From: Ketobacter sp963922875 | GTDB lineage: Bacteria; Pseudomonadota; Gammaproteobacteria; Pseudomonadales; Ketobacteraceae | Length of the DNA: 64,000 bases | NCBI GenBank assembly: GCA_963922875.1 | Contig: CAWUJH010000003.1 | Span: 248,001-312,000, forward strand | Direction: 5' to 3' | In this document: in pieces, positions 28,776-37,458 of the stretch | How the letters are laid out: each line of letters begins with the position of its first letter | Numbering within the stretch: the first letter of the stretch is position 1 | Notes under the pieces: generated by a model | Databases searched by the model: none | Told to the model about the DNA's origin: nothing | What the model saw: only the letters and a program-made list of their open reading frames with translations | Made by a program: the position numbers and the translations under genes

Positions 28776-29270
28776 TCAGGCGGCGATGGATTTGACTCCA
28801 GCGATCAGTTTACGCACGCAGGATTCAAATTTATTTTGCTCATACAGGCTGATGGGACGGTTCATAAAATATCGTTGCCAGCAGTCCGCCAAAGACTTTG
28901 GTGTCACCTCAGTGGGTAATTCCGCCCAACGATATTGATAGACAAGCCAGGCAATAGCGGTCGCGTATTGCAGATTGGTGACCAGTTCAGAGTGAGGTGC
29001 TTTTACAAACTCGTGTTGTGAGGCCATACCGCGAACTTTGCTCGCTAACTCACAGTCGAAGGCGATGTAGTGATCCCAGACTTCTTTGTGCAGAGCTTCG
29101 CTAATGCAAAACAGGCCCAAGCCATCGTTGTCGTGGAGTTTACTACCGCGGTCAGAGTGATAGTTAGCCGTGGCAAGTAGAAGCATTTCTGCGGTCGTTG
29201 ATTCAACCCCCAGTTTCTCTAAGGTAGGTTGGATGACGTAGTGCAGTAATTCGTGATTTTCTATGCCCAT
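28776..29270 (-). CDS. Phage-virion-like protein, possibly domesticated
   Basis: This is a 164-residue protein with no signal peptide. Its pattern follows a family common in tailed phages, where a lysozyme-like N-terminal segment (xxVIxPxLxxLGxxSxxAExLLLGTAxxES...GLGLF) is followed by a C-terminal block ending in a conserved W-K/R-Y-(F/Y)-N motif. Here those positions read VIQPTLEKLGVESTTAEMLL, DGLGLFCISEALH and ADCWQRYFMNRPIS. The residue expected to be a catalytic glutamate reads as histidine (NYHSDRG). The match is from memory of the family, not from a search. AGGAG precedes the ATG, and a perfect palindrome lies just upstream. No other phage genes adjoin it. Confidence 0.5.
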   Translation of the reverse strand: MGIENHELLHYVIQPTLEKLGVESTTAEMLLLATANYHSDRGSKLHDNDGLGLFCISEALHKEVWDHYIAFDCELASKVRGMASQHEFVKAPHSELVTNLQYATAIAWLVYQYRWAELPTEVTPKSLADCWQRYFMNRPISLYEQNKFESCVRKLIAGVKSIAA

Positions 29271-29541
29271 GACGATACTCCTGTCAAAAGTCTGTATCTA
29301 TTGATACAGAAGCAAGGAGCTTGCCAGTAATGAGATTAGTGCTGAAAACTGTGCTCCTTATCTATTAGAGTCGGCCAATGAGCCCATTGTTTCAATGAAT
29401 TTTCAGTGTATAAATGTTGATATTAGTAATGGAACTTTATAAGTAATAAGTCCTGTTTACCCTTAAGGTCTGGTGAGGTGCCGATTTTTGTCAGTTTGTA
29501 GCAAATTTGTAAGGAAATCCGTGATTTATCTTTGGCTTGAA
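29271..29541. other. Intergenic region between two minus-strand genes, with an 8-bp palindrome
   Basis: The gap between the cobalamin gene and the phage-like gene has no open frame of note. It is AT-rich around 29340-29440. The only clear structure is the palindrome at 29291-29310, listed separately. Confidence 0.4.
29291..29310. repeat. Perfect 8-bp inverted repeat upstream of the phage-like gene
   Basis: TCTGTATC-TATT-GATACAGA lies 21-40 bases upstream of the ATG at 29270, a usual place for an operator. It resembles a LexA box, but the spacing of CTG to CAG is 12 bases instead of 10. No T-run follows, so it is unlikely to be a terminator. Confidence 0.55.
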
Positions 29542-30543
29542 TTAGTCTCTAAAACTGTCAAGGCAGCTTGCTAATCGCTCAAGCTCGTGGTCAAGGCACA
29601 ACCCGAAACGAACTATGTTCCAGTTAGGAAAACAGCGAATCAGGACAGCTTGTTGGCCGCAGTGGCGGTATAGAGCCTGGGCTTCACCCGGAGGAAGCTC
29701 AATACTGGAAAACAGACCGCAACTGCCTATTTTTTGGCGGGGAAACAAGTTTTGTAGGGTTTCTGACAGGCGCAGGCCGCGCTCTGTAATCAGGATTTTT
29801 TGGGTGTTCTGCCAAGTGGTATCCTGCAACAGTTTTTCTCCAAGGTACAAAGCCGGATGACTCACCGCCCAAGGGCCCATTATTGAGCTTAATTTGTGGG
29901 TGAAAGTTTCGTTAGCTTTAACGAAGCCCAGACGTAATCCGGCCAAACCGTAAAATTTTCCGACGGATCTAAGCACAATGATATTGGCTGGCAGAGTCTG
30001 CTGGAGCAGGCTGAATTCGGGTGAATAGTCCATAAAGGCTTCATCCACAATCAAGGTTCCCCCTGCAGCTTGTAGCTCTGCAGCTAATTGGCGCAGGGTA
30101 TCGGGATCAAATCGCTGCGCTGTGGGATTGTTCGGATTCACCACAATAACTACATCATTCAGCGTTAAATCTTTCGACACCGGCAGGTTATCGTAATTTT
30201 CGACGCTATGTCCCTGTTTTCGCCAGCAAAAATCATGTTCTTCATAACAGTAGCGGGGTAGCCACACACGTCGGGTAGAAAACAGCGCTGGCAATTGCTG
30301 AATAGCCCACTGTGATCCGGGTATGGCTAACATGGATTGGCCGTAATAGCGTTCTGCAGCTTTGTTTAAATACAACTCTGATTCCGGTAACCGTTGCCAG
30401 ACATGATCCGGGATGGCGGGTACCGGCCAAGGCGAAGGGTTGATTCCGGTGGATACGTCAAGCCATTCAGATTCAGGAATACCAAATTCCAGTGCCGCCA
30501 ATTGTAGGTGACCACCATGACAGGGAGCGACTAATTCAGGCAC
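29542..30543 (-). CDS. cobD: L-threonine-O-3-phosphate decarboxylase (cobalamin aminopropanol arm)
   Basis: This PLP-dependent aminotransferase-fold enzyme (CobD in Salmonella, CobC in Pseudomonas numbering) makes aminopropanol phosphate for the cobinamide side arm. The 333-residue protein has HGGHL near the N-terminus, WLDVSTGINPSPWP, VVNPNNPTAQ and the PLP-lysine segment RSVGKFYGLAGLRLG. It overlaps cbiB by 13 bases, whose product attaches the arm. Other PLP decarboxylases are excluded by the adjacent cbiB and cobQ genes. Confidence 0.93.
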   Translation of the reverse strand: MPELVAPCHGGHLQLAALEFGIPESEWLDVSTGINPSPWPVPAIPDHVWQRLPESELYLNKAAERYYGQSMLAIPGSQWAIQQLPALFSTRRVWLPRYCYEEHDFCWRKQGHSVENYDNLPVSKDLTLNDVVIVVNPNNPTAQRFDPDTLRQLAAELQAAGGTLIVDEAFMDYSPEFSLLQQTLPANIIVLRSVGKFYGLAGLRLGFVKANETFTHKLSSIMGPWAVSHPALYLGEKLLQDTTWQNTQKILITERGLRLSETLQNLFPRQKIGSCGLFSSIELPPGEAQALYRHCGQQAVLIRCFPNWNIVRFGLCLDHELERLASCLDSFRD

Positions 30544-31439
30544 CAGGACAACCCCAACAGCATAAGTAAGAAAACCGATAAACCTCGATCAACCAGTTGA
30601 TTGGCGACGCTGATGTGGCGTATTTCAACGGTAGCAGCGCCGCCAAATTCCGGCTTTTGAATAAGAGTGCCATGATAAGAGGCCGGTCCACCCAGCTCAA
30701 CATCAAGAGCACCAGCACCCGCGCACATAACAGGGCCACCGTTGGGACTACTTAGCTTGGCGGCATCCTGTTGCCAACTGCGAAAGGCCAGATGAGCTTT
30801 ACCAGCCAATGCGTAGCTAACAGCACAGAGTCGGGCCGGCAGATAATTCAACCCATCGTCTATTTTCGCCGCCGCCCAACCGAACTGTTCGAAGCGCTCA
30901 GTTCGATAGCCCCACATGGCGTCAAGGGTGTTGCTCAACCGATACAGTACGACGCCAGGCGCGCCCAGTAAAACAAACCAGAGTAGCGCCCCGAAGATAC
31001 TGTCATTGCCATTTTCCAGCACCGATTCAATGGTGGCTTTGGCGCAGCCCTCGGAGGAGAGCTGGCCGCAGTCCCGGCTCACCATCATGGCGGTGTGTTG
31101 CCGCGCTGCAACCAGATCCTCTTTTTGGAGTGCTTGCAAAACCTGACGGCTGTGTTGATACAGACTTTTGCGACCAATGGCCAAGTAAAGAATCGCCACC
31201 TCCCATAACCAGAGTGCCCAGCTCTCCAGGTGCTGGCTGATAACCCAGGTGATGGCAACCCAGGGTACAATGGCCAGTGCCCAGGCCAATAGTCCGTAAG
31301 CGCGCTGATGGCGGTTTAGACGTTGTTCCAGTGCTGCCGCAAAGTGACCAAAGCCTACTAACGGATGGTAGCGTCGGGGTTCACCCAACCAATGATCCGC
31401 AAGCAGTGCAATTAAAATTTTAATCACTAGAATAGGCAC
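30531..31439 (-). CDS. cbiB: Adenosylcobinamide-phosphate synthase CbiB
   Basis: CbiB (CobD in Pseudomonas numbering) is an inner-membrane enzyme that joins adenosylcobyrate to aminopropanol phosphate. The start is taken as GTG 31439 (VPILVIKILIALLADHWLGEP), with GGAG 9 bases upstream, rather than the longer frame to 31544, which would overlap cobQ. About 302 residues result. Family features: RYHPLVGFGHFA, SRDCGQLSSEG, the loop AMWGYRTERFEQFGWAAAK-like region and NGGPVMCAGAGALDVELGG. It is divergent from cobQ with only 35 bases between the starts. Confidence 0.93.
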   Translation of the reverse strand: MPILVIKILIALLADHWLGEPRRYHPLVGFGHFAAALEQRLNRHQRAYGLLAWALAIVPWVAITWVISQHLESWALWLWEVAILYLAIGRKSLYQHSRQVLQALQKEDLVAARQHTAMMVSRDCGQLSSEGCAKATIESVLENGNDSIFGALLWFVLLGAPGVVLYRLSNTLDAMWGYRTERFEQFGWAAAKIDDGLNYLPARLCAVSYALAGKAHLAFRSWQQDAAKLSSPNGGPVMCAGAGALDVELGGPASYHGTLIQKPEFGGAATVEIRHISVANQLVDRGLSVFLLMLLGLSWCLN

Positions 31440-31474
31440 TTGATTCCACTCCAACCGAAAGAAGTCATTGTAAC

Positions 31475-32953
31475 ATGGTAGCCAAGACACTAATGGTCCA
31501 AGGGACCACCTCCGATGCGGGGAAGTCCACTTTAGTGGCCGCATTGTGCCGTATTTTTTACCGCCGCAATATAGCCGTAGTACCCTTTAAACCGCAAAAC
31601 ATGGCACTCAACAGCGCAGTTACCGTGGATGGCGGCGAAATTGGCCGAGCCCAGGCGTTACAGGCACAGGCGGCGGGTTTGGAACCGGTAGTGGATATGA
31701 ATCCCATATTACTGAAACCCACCACCGACCGGGGGGCGCAGGTCATTATCCACGGTAAAGTTCATGGACAAATGGACGCCGCGGAATATCACACCTTTAA
31801 AAAGCAGGCGATGACGGCCGTATTAGAAAGCCACCAACGCTTACAAGCCCAGTACAAGCTGATTATTGTGGAAGGCGCAGGCAGCCCCGCCGAGATTAAT
31901 CTAAGAGACAATGATATTGCCAACATGGGTTTTGCGGAGGCGGTGGATTGCCCCGTCATTCTGGTGGCGGATATTGACCGTGGCGGTGTCTTTGCCCATA
32001 TCGTAGGTACATTGGAATTACTCAGTGAATCCGAGCGCAAGCGGGTGATAGGTTTTGTCATCAACCGCTTTCGTGGTGACATTAAGCTATTGCAGCCAGG
32101 CTTGGACTGGTTAACCGAATATACCGGTAAACCGGTGTTAGGGGTGATTCCTTATTTGCACGGATTGCATTTGGACGGTGAGGACGGCATCAACCCCATT
32201 TCAGGATTAGATAAATCTGCTGCTCAATTAAAAGTAGTCGTTCCCAGGCTGCCGCGCATTAGTAATCACACTGACTTTGATCCTTTGCGGTTACATCCAC
32301 AAGTTGACTTTCACTACATCAAAGCTGATCAGAGTATTCCACCAGCGGATGTGATTATTCTGCCCGGTAGCAAAAACACCATCTCTGATTTGCGGTGGTT
32401 GAAACAGCAAGGTTGGGAAGAGGTGATCAAGAAGCATTTACGCTACGGCGGTAAAGTTATTGGCATTTGCGGTGGATTCCAAATGCTGGGTGAAACCTTA
32501 GTGGATGACCTGGGTATTGAAGGCGAACCTGGAGAGGAGGCGGGGTTTAACCTGTTGCCAATGAGCACCCATTTACGGCCAGAAAAGCAACTGCATCGAC
32601 GACAAGGCTTTTTGTTATTGAATGGTGATAAACAAGTGCCTGTGAGTGGTTATGAAATCCATGCGGGTATTAGTGTGGGTGATGCGTTCAATAGGCCCTT
32701 AGTAGCACTAACAAGCGAGACGAATGAAGCCGGCCTTTATGAAGGGGCTATGAGTGACGATGGTAATGTTTTAGGTAGTTATCTGCATGGATTTTTTGAT
32801 CAACCGGAGGCGCTGGAAAGTTTATTGGCTTGGGCTGGTTTGGAAAAATACCAAACGTTCGATTATATTGCGTATCGCGAACAGGCTATTGATCGGTTGT
32901 CAGAGGTGGTGGAGAAAGTTATTTTGGATTTGCCCAATTTAATGCTTACGTAG
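31475..32953 (+). CDS. cobQ: Cobyric acid synthase CobQ
   Basis: CobQ amidates four carboxyl groups of adenosylcobyrinic acid a,c-diamide using glutamine and ATP. The 492-residue protein has the N-terminal P-loop-like VQGTTSDAGKSTL, the DRGGVFAHIVGTLELL segment, and the C-terminal class I glutamine amidotransferase domain with the nucleophile in GICGGFQMLGE (near residue 330) and the late histidine in SYLHGFFD. Only 35 bases separate it from divergent cbiB, so its promoter must lie within the cbiB 5' end. No B12 riboswitch is visible upstream. Confidence 0.97.
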   Translation: MVAKTLMVQGTTSDAGKSTLVAALCRIFYRRNIAVVPFKPQNMALNSAVTVDGGEIGRAQALQAQAAGLEPVVDMNPILLKPTTDRGAQVIIHGKVHGQMDAAEYHTFKKQAMTAVLESHQRLQAQYKLIIVEGAGSPAEINLRDNDIANMGFAEAVDCPVILVADIDRGGVFAHIVGTLELLSESERKRVIGFVINRFRGDIKLLQPGLDWLTEYTGKPVLGVIPYLHGLHLDGEDGINPISGLDKSAAQLKVVVPRLPRISNHTDFDPLRLHPQVDFHYIKADQSIPPADVIILPGSKNTISDLRWLKQQGWEEVIKKHLRYGGKVIGICGGFQMLGETLVDDLGIEGEPGEEAGFNLLPMSTHLRPEKQLHRRQGFLLLNGDKQVPVSGYEIHAGISVGDAFNRPLVALTSETNEAGLYEGAMSDDGNVLGSYLHGFFDQPEALESLLAWAGLEKYQTFDYIAYREQAIDRLSEVVEKVILDLPNLMLT

Positions 32954-32965
32954 TTATGTGAAAAC

Positions 32966-33002
32966 AAGATACTGCCCACTGTTTGTGGTGGGGCAGTATC
33001 TT
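32966..33002 (-). terminator. Hairpin between cobQ and the convergent secreted-protein gene
   Basis: A 12-base-pair stem (32966-32977 with 32991-33002) encloses a 13-base loop. On the minus strand it is followed by TTGTTTTC, so it would terminate the minus-strand gene 33008-33391. On the plus strand, after cobQ, no T-run follows, but the hairpin may act both ways. Confidence 0.7.
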
Positions 33003-33007
33003 ACAGC

Positions 33008-33391
33008 TTAAATTAGACTAGCTGAACTATTGTCAATTTCTACATAGTCGCATGAGTAAGAGCTGCTTCCTTTAGACACACTGAGGTAAGAACCATTCTT
33101 GAGGCTAGTCGCGACTTTAATAGCCTCATCATAGATGGCGTCACTTGGCAAGACTTGGCACCAGAAAGAGTTACCAGATGCGTCTTCGGTACCGTAGAAA
33201 GTAACATAACTACCAACTATATAGGCGGCTCCAATAAGGTCTGTAGAATTACTGCTGGAAATTACACTCATTGTTCCAGACATGTAAGTTGAATCTATAT
33301 AAATGCTAGGAGAGTATTGTTCCCCTGCAAATACTGCTGTGGACATGGTGAGCGCTAACAAGGTTGTTTTTAATGAGCTTGAAAATTTCAT
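33008..33391 (-). CDS. Small secreted protein of unknown function
   Basis: This is a 127-residue protein from ATG 33391 (MKFSS), with GGAG 6 bases upstream. A classical signal peptide (lysine, then TTLLALTMSTAVFA) with predicted cleavage at AFA|GEQ sends it to the periplasm or outside. The mature part is rich in Ser and Tyr, with two cysteines (FWCQVLP and SYSCDYV) that could pair. I recognise no family. It belongs to the AT-rich accessory stretch between the two cobalamin clusters and is next to a membrane-anchored coiled-coil gene on the same strand. Confidence 0.65.
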   Translation of the reverse strand: MKFSSSLKTTLLALTMSTAVFAGEQYSPSIYIDSTYMSGTMSVISSSNSTDLIGAAYIVGSYVTFYGTEDASGNSFWCQVLPSDAIYDEAIKVATSLKNGSYLSVSKGSSSYSCDYVEIDNSSASLI

Positions 33392-33474
33392 ATGATTCTC
33401 CAAAATTATGTAGTTTTATTTTTTTACCCGCTTGGGTGGTTTTTGCGTTAACCAAATTGGATTCCGCAAATCTG

Positions 33475-34053
33475 TTACAATGGCGGCGGTACAAAGCGTT
33501 TTCCAGGTTTGATTTGTCCACTATTGAATGCCATAGCGAATTTATCGAGTAATTGGCGACGCTGTTCCATCGTTAAGTCTTTTCTATGCTTTGCCATCCT
33601 GGCAGCGGTTTCTCTGCCCCAATCGCCGTTGGCTATAGAATCGGAAAGGATTTGATCCACTTGCTGGTATGCCGCTTGCGATTCCTCGTATGTAGGCTTA
33701 TTACTATTAGCACTAGCTTGAGCGTCAGTTTGTGCTATCGAATTTGAATCTTTTGAATGGTTTAATTGAGGAAGGTTTTGTGAAATTATCTTCGTCAACG
33801 TCTCTTCAAGTAATGCTTGCGAAACTTGCCAAGTCTGTTGATTGTTTTCACTGGTGATGGTTGGTGCATAGGATAGCAATGAAACTTCATCGCTGATTTT
33901 AGCGAGCCTATCGTTAATGATATTTTGATCTTCTGAAATTTTTTCTTGTGACTGCTTAATGACTTTTTGAGTTGCCAATTGATTGGAATAGTTAAACCAC
34001 TGGCTAGCTATTATCACTGAGCTTACTACAGCGATACTTAAGTAATTATTCAT
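33475..34053 (-). CDS. Membrane-anchored helical/coiled-coil protein of unknown function
   Basis: The protein has about 192 residues from ATG 34053 (MNNYLSIAVV), preceded by GGGAG. One N-terminal hydrophobic segment (residues ~4-20) is followed by a predicted coiled coil (QKVIKQSQEKISEDQNII), a low-complexity Gln/Asn/Ser linker, and a helical C-terminal part ending in a Pro-rich tail (KRFVPPPL). No family is recognised. It lies 83 bases upstream of the small secreted protein on the same strand and may be co-transcribed with it. Confidence 0.6.
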   Translation of the reverse strand: MNNYLSIAVVSSVIIASQWFNYSNQLATQKVIKQSQEKISEDQNIINDRLAKISDEVSLLSYAPTITSENNQQTWQVSQALLEETLTKIISQNLPQLNHSKDSNSIAQTDAQASANSNKPTYEESQAAYQQVDQILSDSIANGDWGRETAARMAKHRKDLTMEQRRQLLDKFAMAFNSGQIKPGKRFVPPPL

Positions 34054-34611
34054 GCTGATTTCTCCCAATGGTAAGATGAAAAATTGTGTTTATTGTTGTT
34101 TTTATACAAAGATTTTCGATCATTTAAGAATGCTTATTGTTATGTGTGGTTCCAGCTGATTAGAAAAAAATACTGCTATTAATTTTGTTTTCGGATTTAT
34201 TTTTTTAAGTTTTAAGTGGCGAAAAAATCTAGCTCTCCTCAGCCTTTTAATTAAATTAGCAATTAAATATTTCACTATCAATGGTGTTTTCATTAATAAA
34301 TTATGACGAAAAAAATGTTTACAATTTTCGAAGAAAAGTTTTATGTTCACGGTATGAGCAAGAAATTGCACACCTAAAATGAAATGATGCTAACTAAAAA
34401 TACTACCTTCCACTATCAAAGGTATGAGTGAGAAAGCGTCTCTCTCATTTTGCAGGAAATACCTGTTGAAATAGGTGTGTGAGGAATTCTGCGCAATTTG
34501 ATTGCTGATTGATCTTATGGCTGGTGGGTGGCTGTCGAAGCTATGATAGTTAAAAGACATTGAAAATGATTAATCAATAAAAATAAATTTTCTAAAAGAA
34601 TCTTTTAGATT
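34054..34611. other. AT-rich stretch without a supported gene
   Basis: About 560 bases with strikingly AT-rich composition. An 83-codon minus-strand frame (34120-34371) is basic and hydrophobic in an irregular way and has no ribosome site that convinces me. No tRNA or terminator hairpin of good quality is visible. The composition differs from the flanking cob genes and fits acquired DNA. Confidence 0.5.
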
Positions 34612-34995
34612 TCAATGGCTATTATTGCCCAGTTTGATTAAACCCTCCGTGGCTTGGGCTTTGAGCACTTTCTGTCCCCAAAGTGTTAGTGTTTTTCTAA
34701 TCACGGGTAGGCGAGATAAATTCACGTGCAATTTAAAACTACGCAATAACCACTTATATTTCACTTCGCCGCTGGCGTTATTGGAAATTGAAAAATCCTG
34801 AACCATTTTTGTTCCCAGCATATGGTGAAATAAAGCCAGTTGCAGGTCTTCTGGTATTTTCTGTGTCGGTGCCTGGGTGGCATGCCCATGAACCATAGAT
34901 GTCATGAGTGTGATCGAATCATCGTTGGGTTGAAAAAACTCTATAAGCATTTGTTCATTTAATTGATCCTGTTCATGCTGACTTTCCTCCAGCAA
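34612..34995 (-). CDS. C-terminal part of a frameshifted hypothetical gene
   Basis: This frame has no ATG at its start: it opens with a TTG inside GVPQALLEESQHEQD, and the first ATG is 15 codons in, without a ribosome site. The preceding residues in this frame continue sensibly upstream and meet the reading frame of the gene at 34973-35290 with a single +1 shift near 35013. It is therefore probably the second half of one ~230-residue protein of unknown family. The segment MLGTKMVQDFSISNNASGEV is hydrophilic and soluble; no membrane segment is seen. Confidence 0.5.
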   Translation of the reverse strand: MLEESQHEQDQLNEQMLIEFFQPNDDSITLMTSMVHGHATQAPTQKIPEDLQLALFHHMLGTKMVQDFSISNNASGEVKYKWLLRSFKLHVNLSRLPVIRKTLTLWGQKVLKAQATEGLIKLGNNSH

Positions 34996-35290
34996 AGCTT
35001 GAGGAACGCCGAATAAATAAATATCGCTGATTCATTTGGCCACCGAAGCGCATCAAATCGAAATCCACCCAGCTATGTACAGTTTCTACCTCTCTTAAAA
35101 ACTCGATACAATCGCTATTGCCACTGCAGGCAAATAGGCGATGACTGGCAGTTGGTTGTTGTAAGGATAATCCTTGCTGAAGCAATAGCGTAATCACGGC
35201 TTCTGCCTTGGGATCACCTTTGTGGTGCCAAGGAAGCATTTTCTTACTCCATTGCTCGTGAAGCGTTGTATTTGTGGCAATGGTTGTCAT
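34973..35290 (-). CDS. N-terminal part of a frameshifted hypothetical gene
   Basis: This 105-codon frame starts at ATG 35290 behind GGGAG. It encodes a cytoplasmic, soluble protein beginning EQWSKKMLPWHHKGDPKAEA. Its last residues (RRSSSFAGGKSA) look out of frame compared with the other frame over the same bases (GVPQALLEESQ). A one-base difference near 35013 would restore one open frame through to 34612. I do not recognise the family. Confidence 0.5.
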   Translation of the reverse strand: MTTIATNTTLHEQWSKKMLPWHHKGDPKAEAVITLLLQQGLSLQQPTASHRLFACSGNSDCIEFLREVETVHSWVDFDLMRFGGQMNQRYLFIRRSSSFAGGKSA

Positions 35291-35581
35291 GGCTTTGTGC
35301 TCCCGTTAATAGGATTCTGATTATGGACGTTGTTTAGTCGAAATCATTAACACCTGAGAAGAGCTATCAATGGAATTACCCAAATGGGGGTGACTATAGA
35401 TCTATAAGTATATTTTTTGTTATCCAAATGTTAGAGAATGAAGGAAGAACGCAATTAGTTATTCTGAATCTTGACTCAGGTGTCTAATTAGGTTGCAATC
35501 ATCCTTCTAACATTGCGTGCATTAGGGCTCTGTCCAGTGCTGCCAGAAAACTAATAACAAAAATAAACAGTGAGACTCATT

Positions 35582-37438
35582 ATGTTCAAGACCGCGTTAG
35601 CGTTCTGTACCTTGGCTGGAAGTGCTTTATTGCTTAGCGGTTGCTTTGGATACGATGGATCCGGCCCTATCCCAGAAGAAAAACATGGCCCCGTAGCACC
35701 TATGTGGACAGATGCCGATGTGGATGCTGTAGTGGATATCCATTATGAGACCCTACCAGCACTATTGCCTGTTACCGGTGAAAACATTCCTGCCGCTTGC
35801 CAAAACGTGCAGTTCCTGCGCTTCACCCCTAAAGCATTAAATGGCAATGCCCAAGTGGCGGATGCAGCGCTTTTGCTAGTACCAGGTATATTGGAAGGTG
35901 CCAACGGTTTTGAATATATCGGCCGTCAGCTGGTGTATATGGCGAAAACTCAGCGGGATCGAAATATTGAAATTTGGGCTATGGATCGACGGTCCAATTG
36001 TCTGGAAGATTTGGCCGGATTTCAGGCGGCTGAAGCAGCCGCTACTGCGGCAGAGGCAGAAAATATCATTCTGGATTACTACTACGGTGATATGCAAATC
36101 GATGGTAAAGGGTTTGTAGGGTTTCTCCAGGGCGATGATGTGGCGCTGTTAAGCCAGTTCGGAGTTGAACAGACCACCACCGATATGTACACCATCATCC
36201 AGCATTATTTCCCCAATGCAGCGGATAGCCGTCAAAAAGTGTTTGTTGGTGGGCATTCTCTGGGTGGGGCCCATACCTCGATTTTCCTGTCCTGGGATTT
36301 AGATGGGGACGCGACCACAACATCTGATATAGGCGCTAATATGGTCGCGGGCGCGGTGGGTTTTGACACCTTCATTGGCGCAGTAGACCAAGGTCTCCCC
36401 GGAGGATCCACATTGATTGATATCCCAGCCTTGTGGAATCAGGCTATGGGACAGACTGGTGCCGATGCCAATTCAGATACCACCTATAGACAGTTGGTGC
36501 GTTGGATCGAAAATGGTTACCTACCTCGTAATATTGATATTCCCCAAGTCTTTAGTGCAGAAGCTATTGCCATACCCGAAGCAGTGGGTATTTTAAGCGC
36601 TAAAGATCCTGAGGCAGAAGCGAGCATCATTAAGCGGGTACCAAAGTCTCCCGTGTTGAGAAATCTGTTTCGCTTTTTCCACACTCGTGACGGCAATAAT
36701 TTTATAAATGGTCCCTATATCGAAGACTTCCGCTATACCAATGAAGCCACAGTGGGGCTCATGTTCGATGATCATTTTTCAATACTGTCTTTTTTGCAAA
36801 CCAGTATTGGTCACTTAAATGGCGGCCCTGTTGTGGAGAAATCACCCGCCATTAATTGGTTGCGTGAAGCCCCTTTAATCGGCACTCTCATTAGCGCTAT
36901 TAACGGAAAAAAGACCCAGCACATAGCCGCGAACGCTGGACCGGATAGACAGCATTTGGGTCAGGGTCCTTTGTATAGCTGGGCGTCTATGGACGAAATT
37001 GGCTCTCTAGCAGACCCTGATTACACCTCTGTTGACGGCAAAATGATGTATACCAGTGTGATGGAAGAAGTGTCGCGGGTAGAAGACTTTTCCCGCGCGC
37101 TCTATATCGGACCAACTAACTTAACTGAATGGTATTTCCCCTTACGGATTTTAATTGATTTAACTGCTGCCAGTAAAAGTTATGCACCTGCCAATGGAAT
37201 CAATACCCTTAATCAGGACAGTTATAAATTGGTTCCCACTTTGTTGTTTATTGCAGATGGTGGTGTGACTGACTCGTTTGATTTTACTTCAGAGATTGGT
37301 GAGCGGGACATGGAAGTGATCGAGTTGATTGGGCATTCTCATCTTGACCCTATGTTTGCTACTGTCAATACACCGCAACTTCATGAGAACAAGCTGGCCG
37401 ATAATTTACTGGATTTTCTAATCAACAATAGTCAGTAA
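35582..37438 (+). CDS. Large lipoprotein with alpha/beta-hydrolase fold, lipase-like
   Basis: The ATG at 35582 gives a 618-residue protein with a lipoprotein signal peptide: lipobox LLLSGC, lipidated cysteine at residue 21, followed by F-G, so it is probably outer-membrane anchored. The nucleophile elbow GGHSLGG (G-x-S-x-G, serine at ~226) lies after a strand pattern IEIWAMDRRSN. A late IGHSHLDPM offers a candidate histidine. The ~400-residue remainder is larger than typical lipases and includes long insertions. Substrates may be esters or lipids; this is inference. It stands alone on the plus strand between the two cob clusters. Confidence 0.75.
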   Translation: MFKTALAFCTLAGSALLLSGCFGYDGSGPIPEEKHGPVAPMWTDADVDAVVDIHYETLPALLPVTGENIPAACQNVQFLRFTPKALNGNAQVADAALLLVPGILEGANGFEYIGRQLVYMAKTQRDRNIEIWAMDRRSNCLEDLAGFQAAEAAATAAEAENIILDYYYGDMQIDGKGFVGFLQGDDVALLSQFGVEQTTTDMYTIIQHYFPNAADSRQKVFVGGHSLGGAHTSIFLSWDLDGDATTTSDIGANMVAGAVGFDTFIGAVDQGLPGGSTLIDIPALWNQAMGQTGADANSDTTYRQLVRWIENGYLPRNIDIPQVFSAEAIAIPEAVGILSAKDPEAEASIIKRVPKSPVLRNLFRFFHTRDGNNFINGPYIEDFRYTNEATVGLMFDDHFSILSFLQTSIGHLNGGPVVEKSPAINWLREAPLIGTLISAINGKKTQHIAANAGPDRQHLGQGPLYSWASMDEIGSLADPDYTSVDGKMMYTSVMEEVSRVEDFSRALYIGPTNLTEWYFPLRILIDLTAASKSYAPANGINTLNQDSYKLVPTLLFIADGGVTDSFDFTSEIGERDMEVIELIGHSHLDPMFATVNTPQLHENKLADNLLDFLINNSQ

Positions 37439-37458
37439 TTTCCCCCTCGTAAGCTCTC

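Noticed and set aside
28769..28784. Rho-independent terminator after aceF
   Set aside because: The GCCGCC/GGCGGC hairpin lacks a T-run and overlaps the end of the convergent gene.
29291..29310. LexA (SOS) box upstream of the phage-like gene
   Set aside because: The CTG-CAG spacing is 12 bases, not the 10 of LexA boxes.
34120..34371. 83-codon minus-strand frame in the AT-rich gap
   Set aside because: Irregular basic/hydrophobic composition, no ribosome site and no family-like pattern; chance frames are expected in AT-rich DNA.
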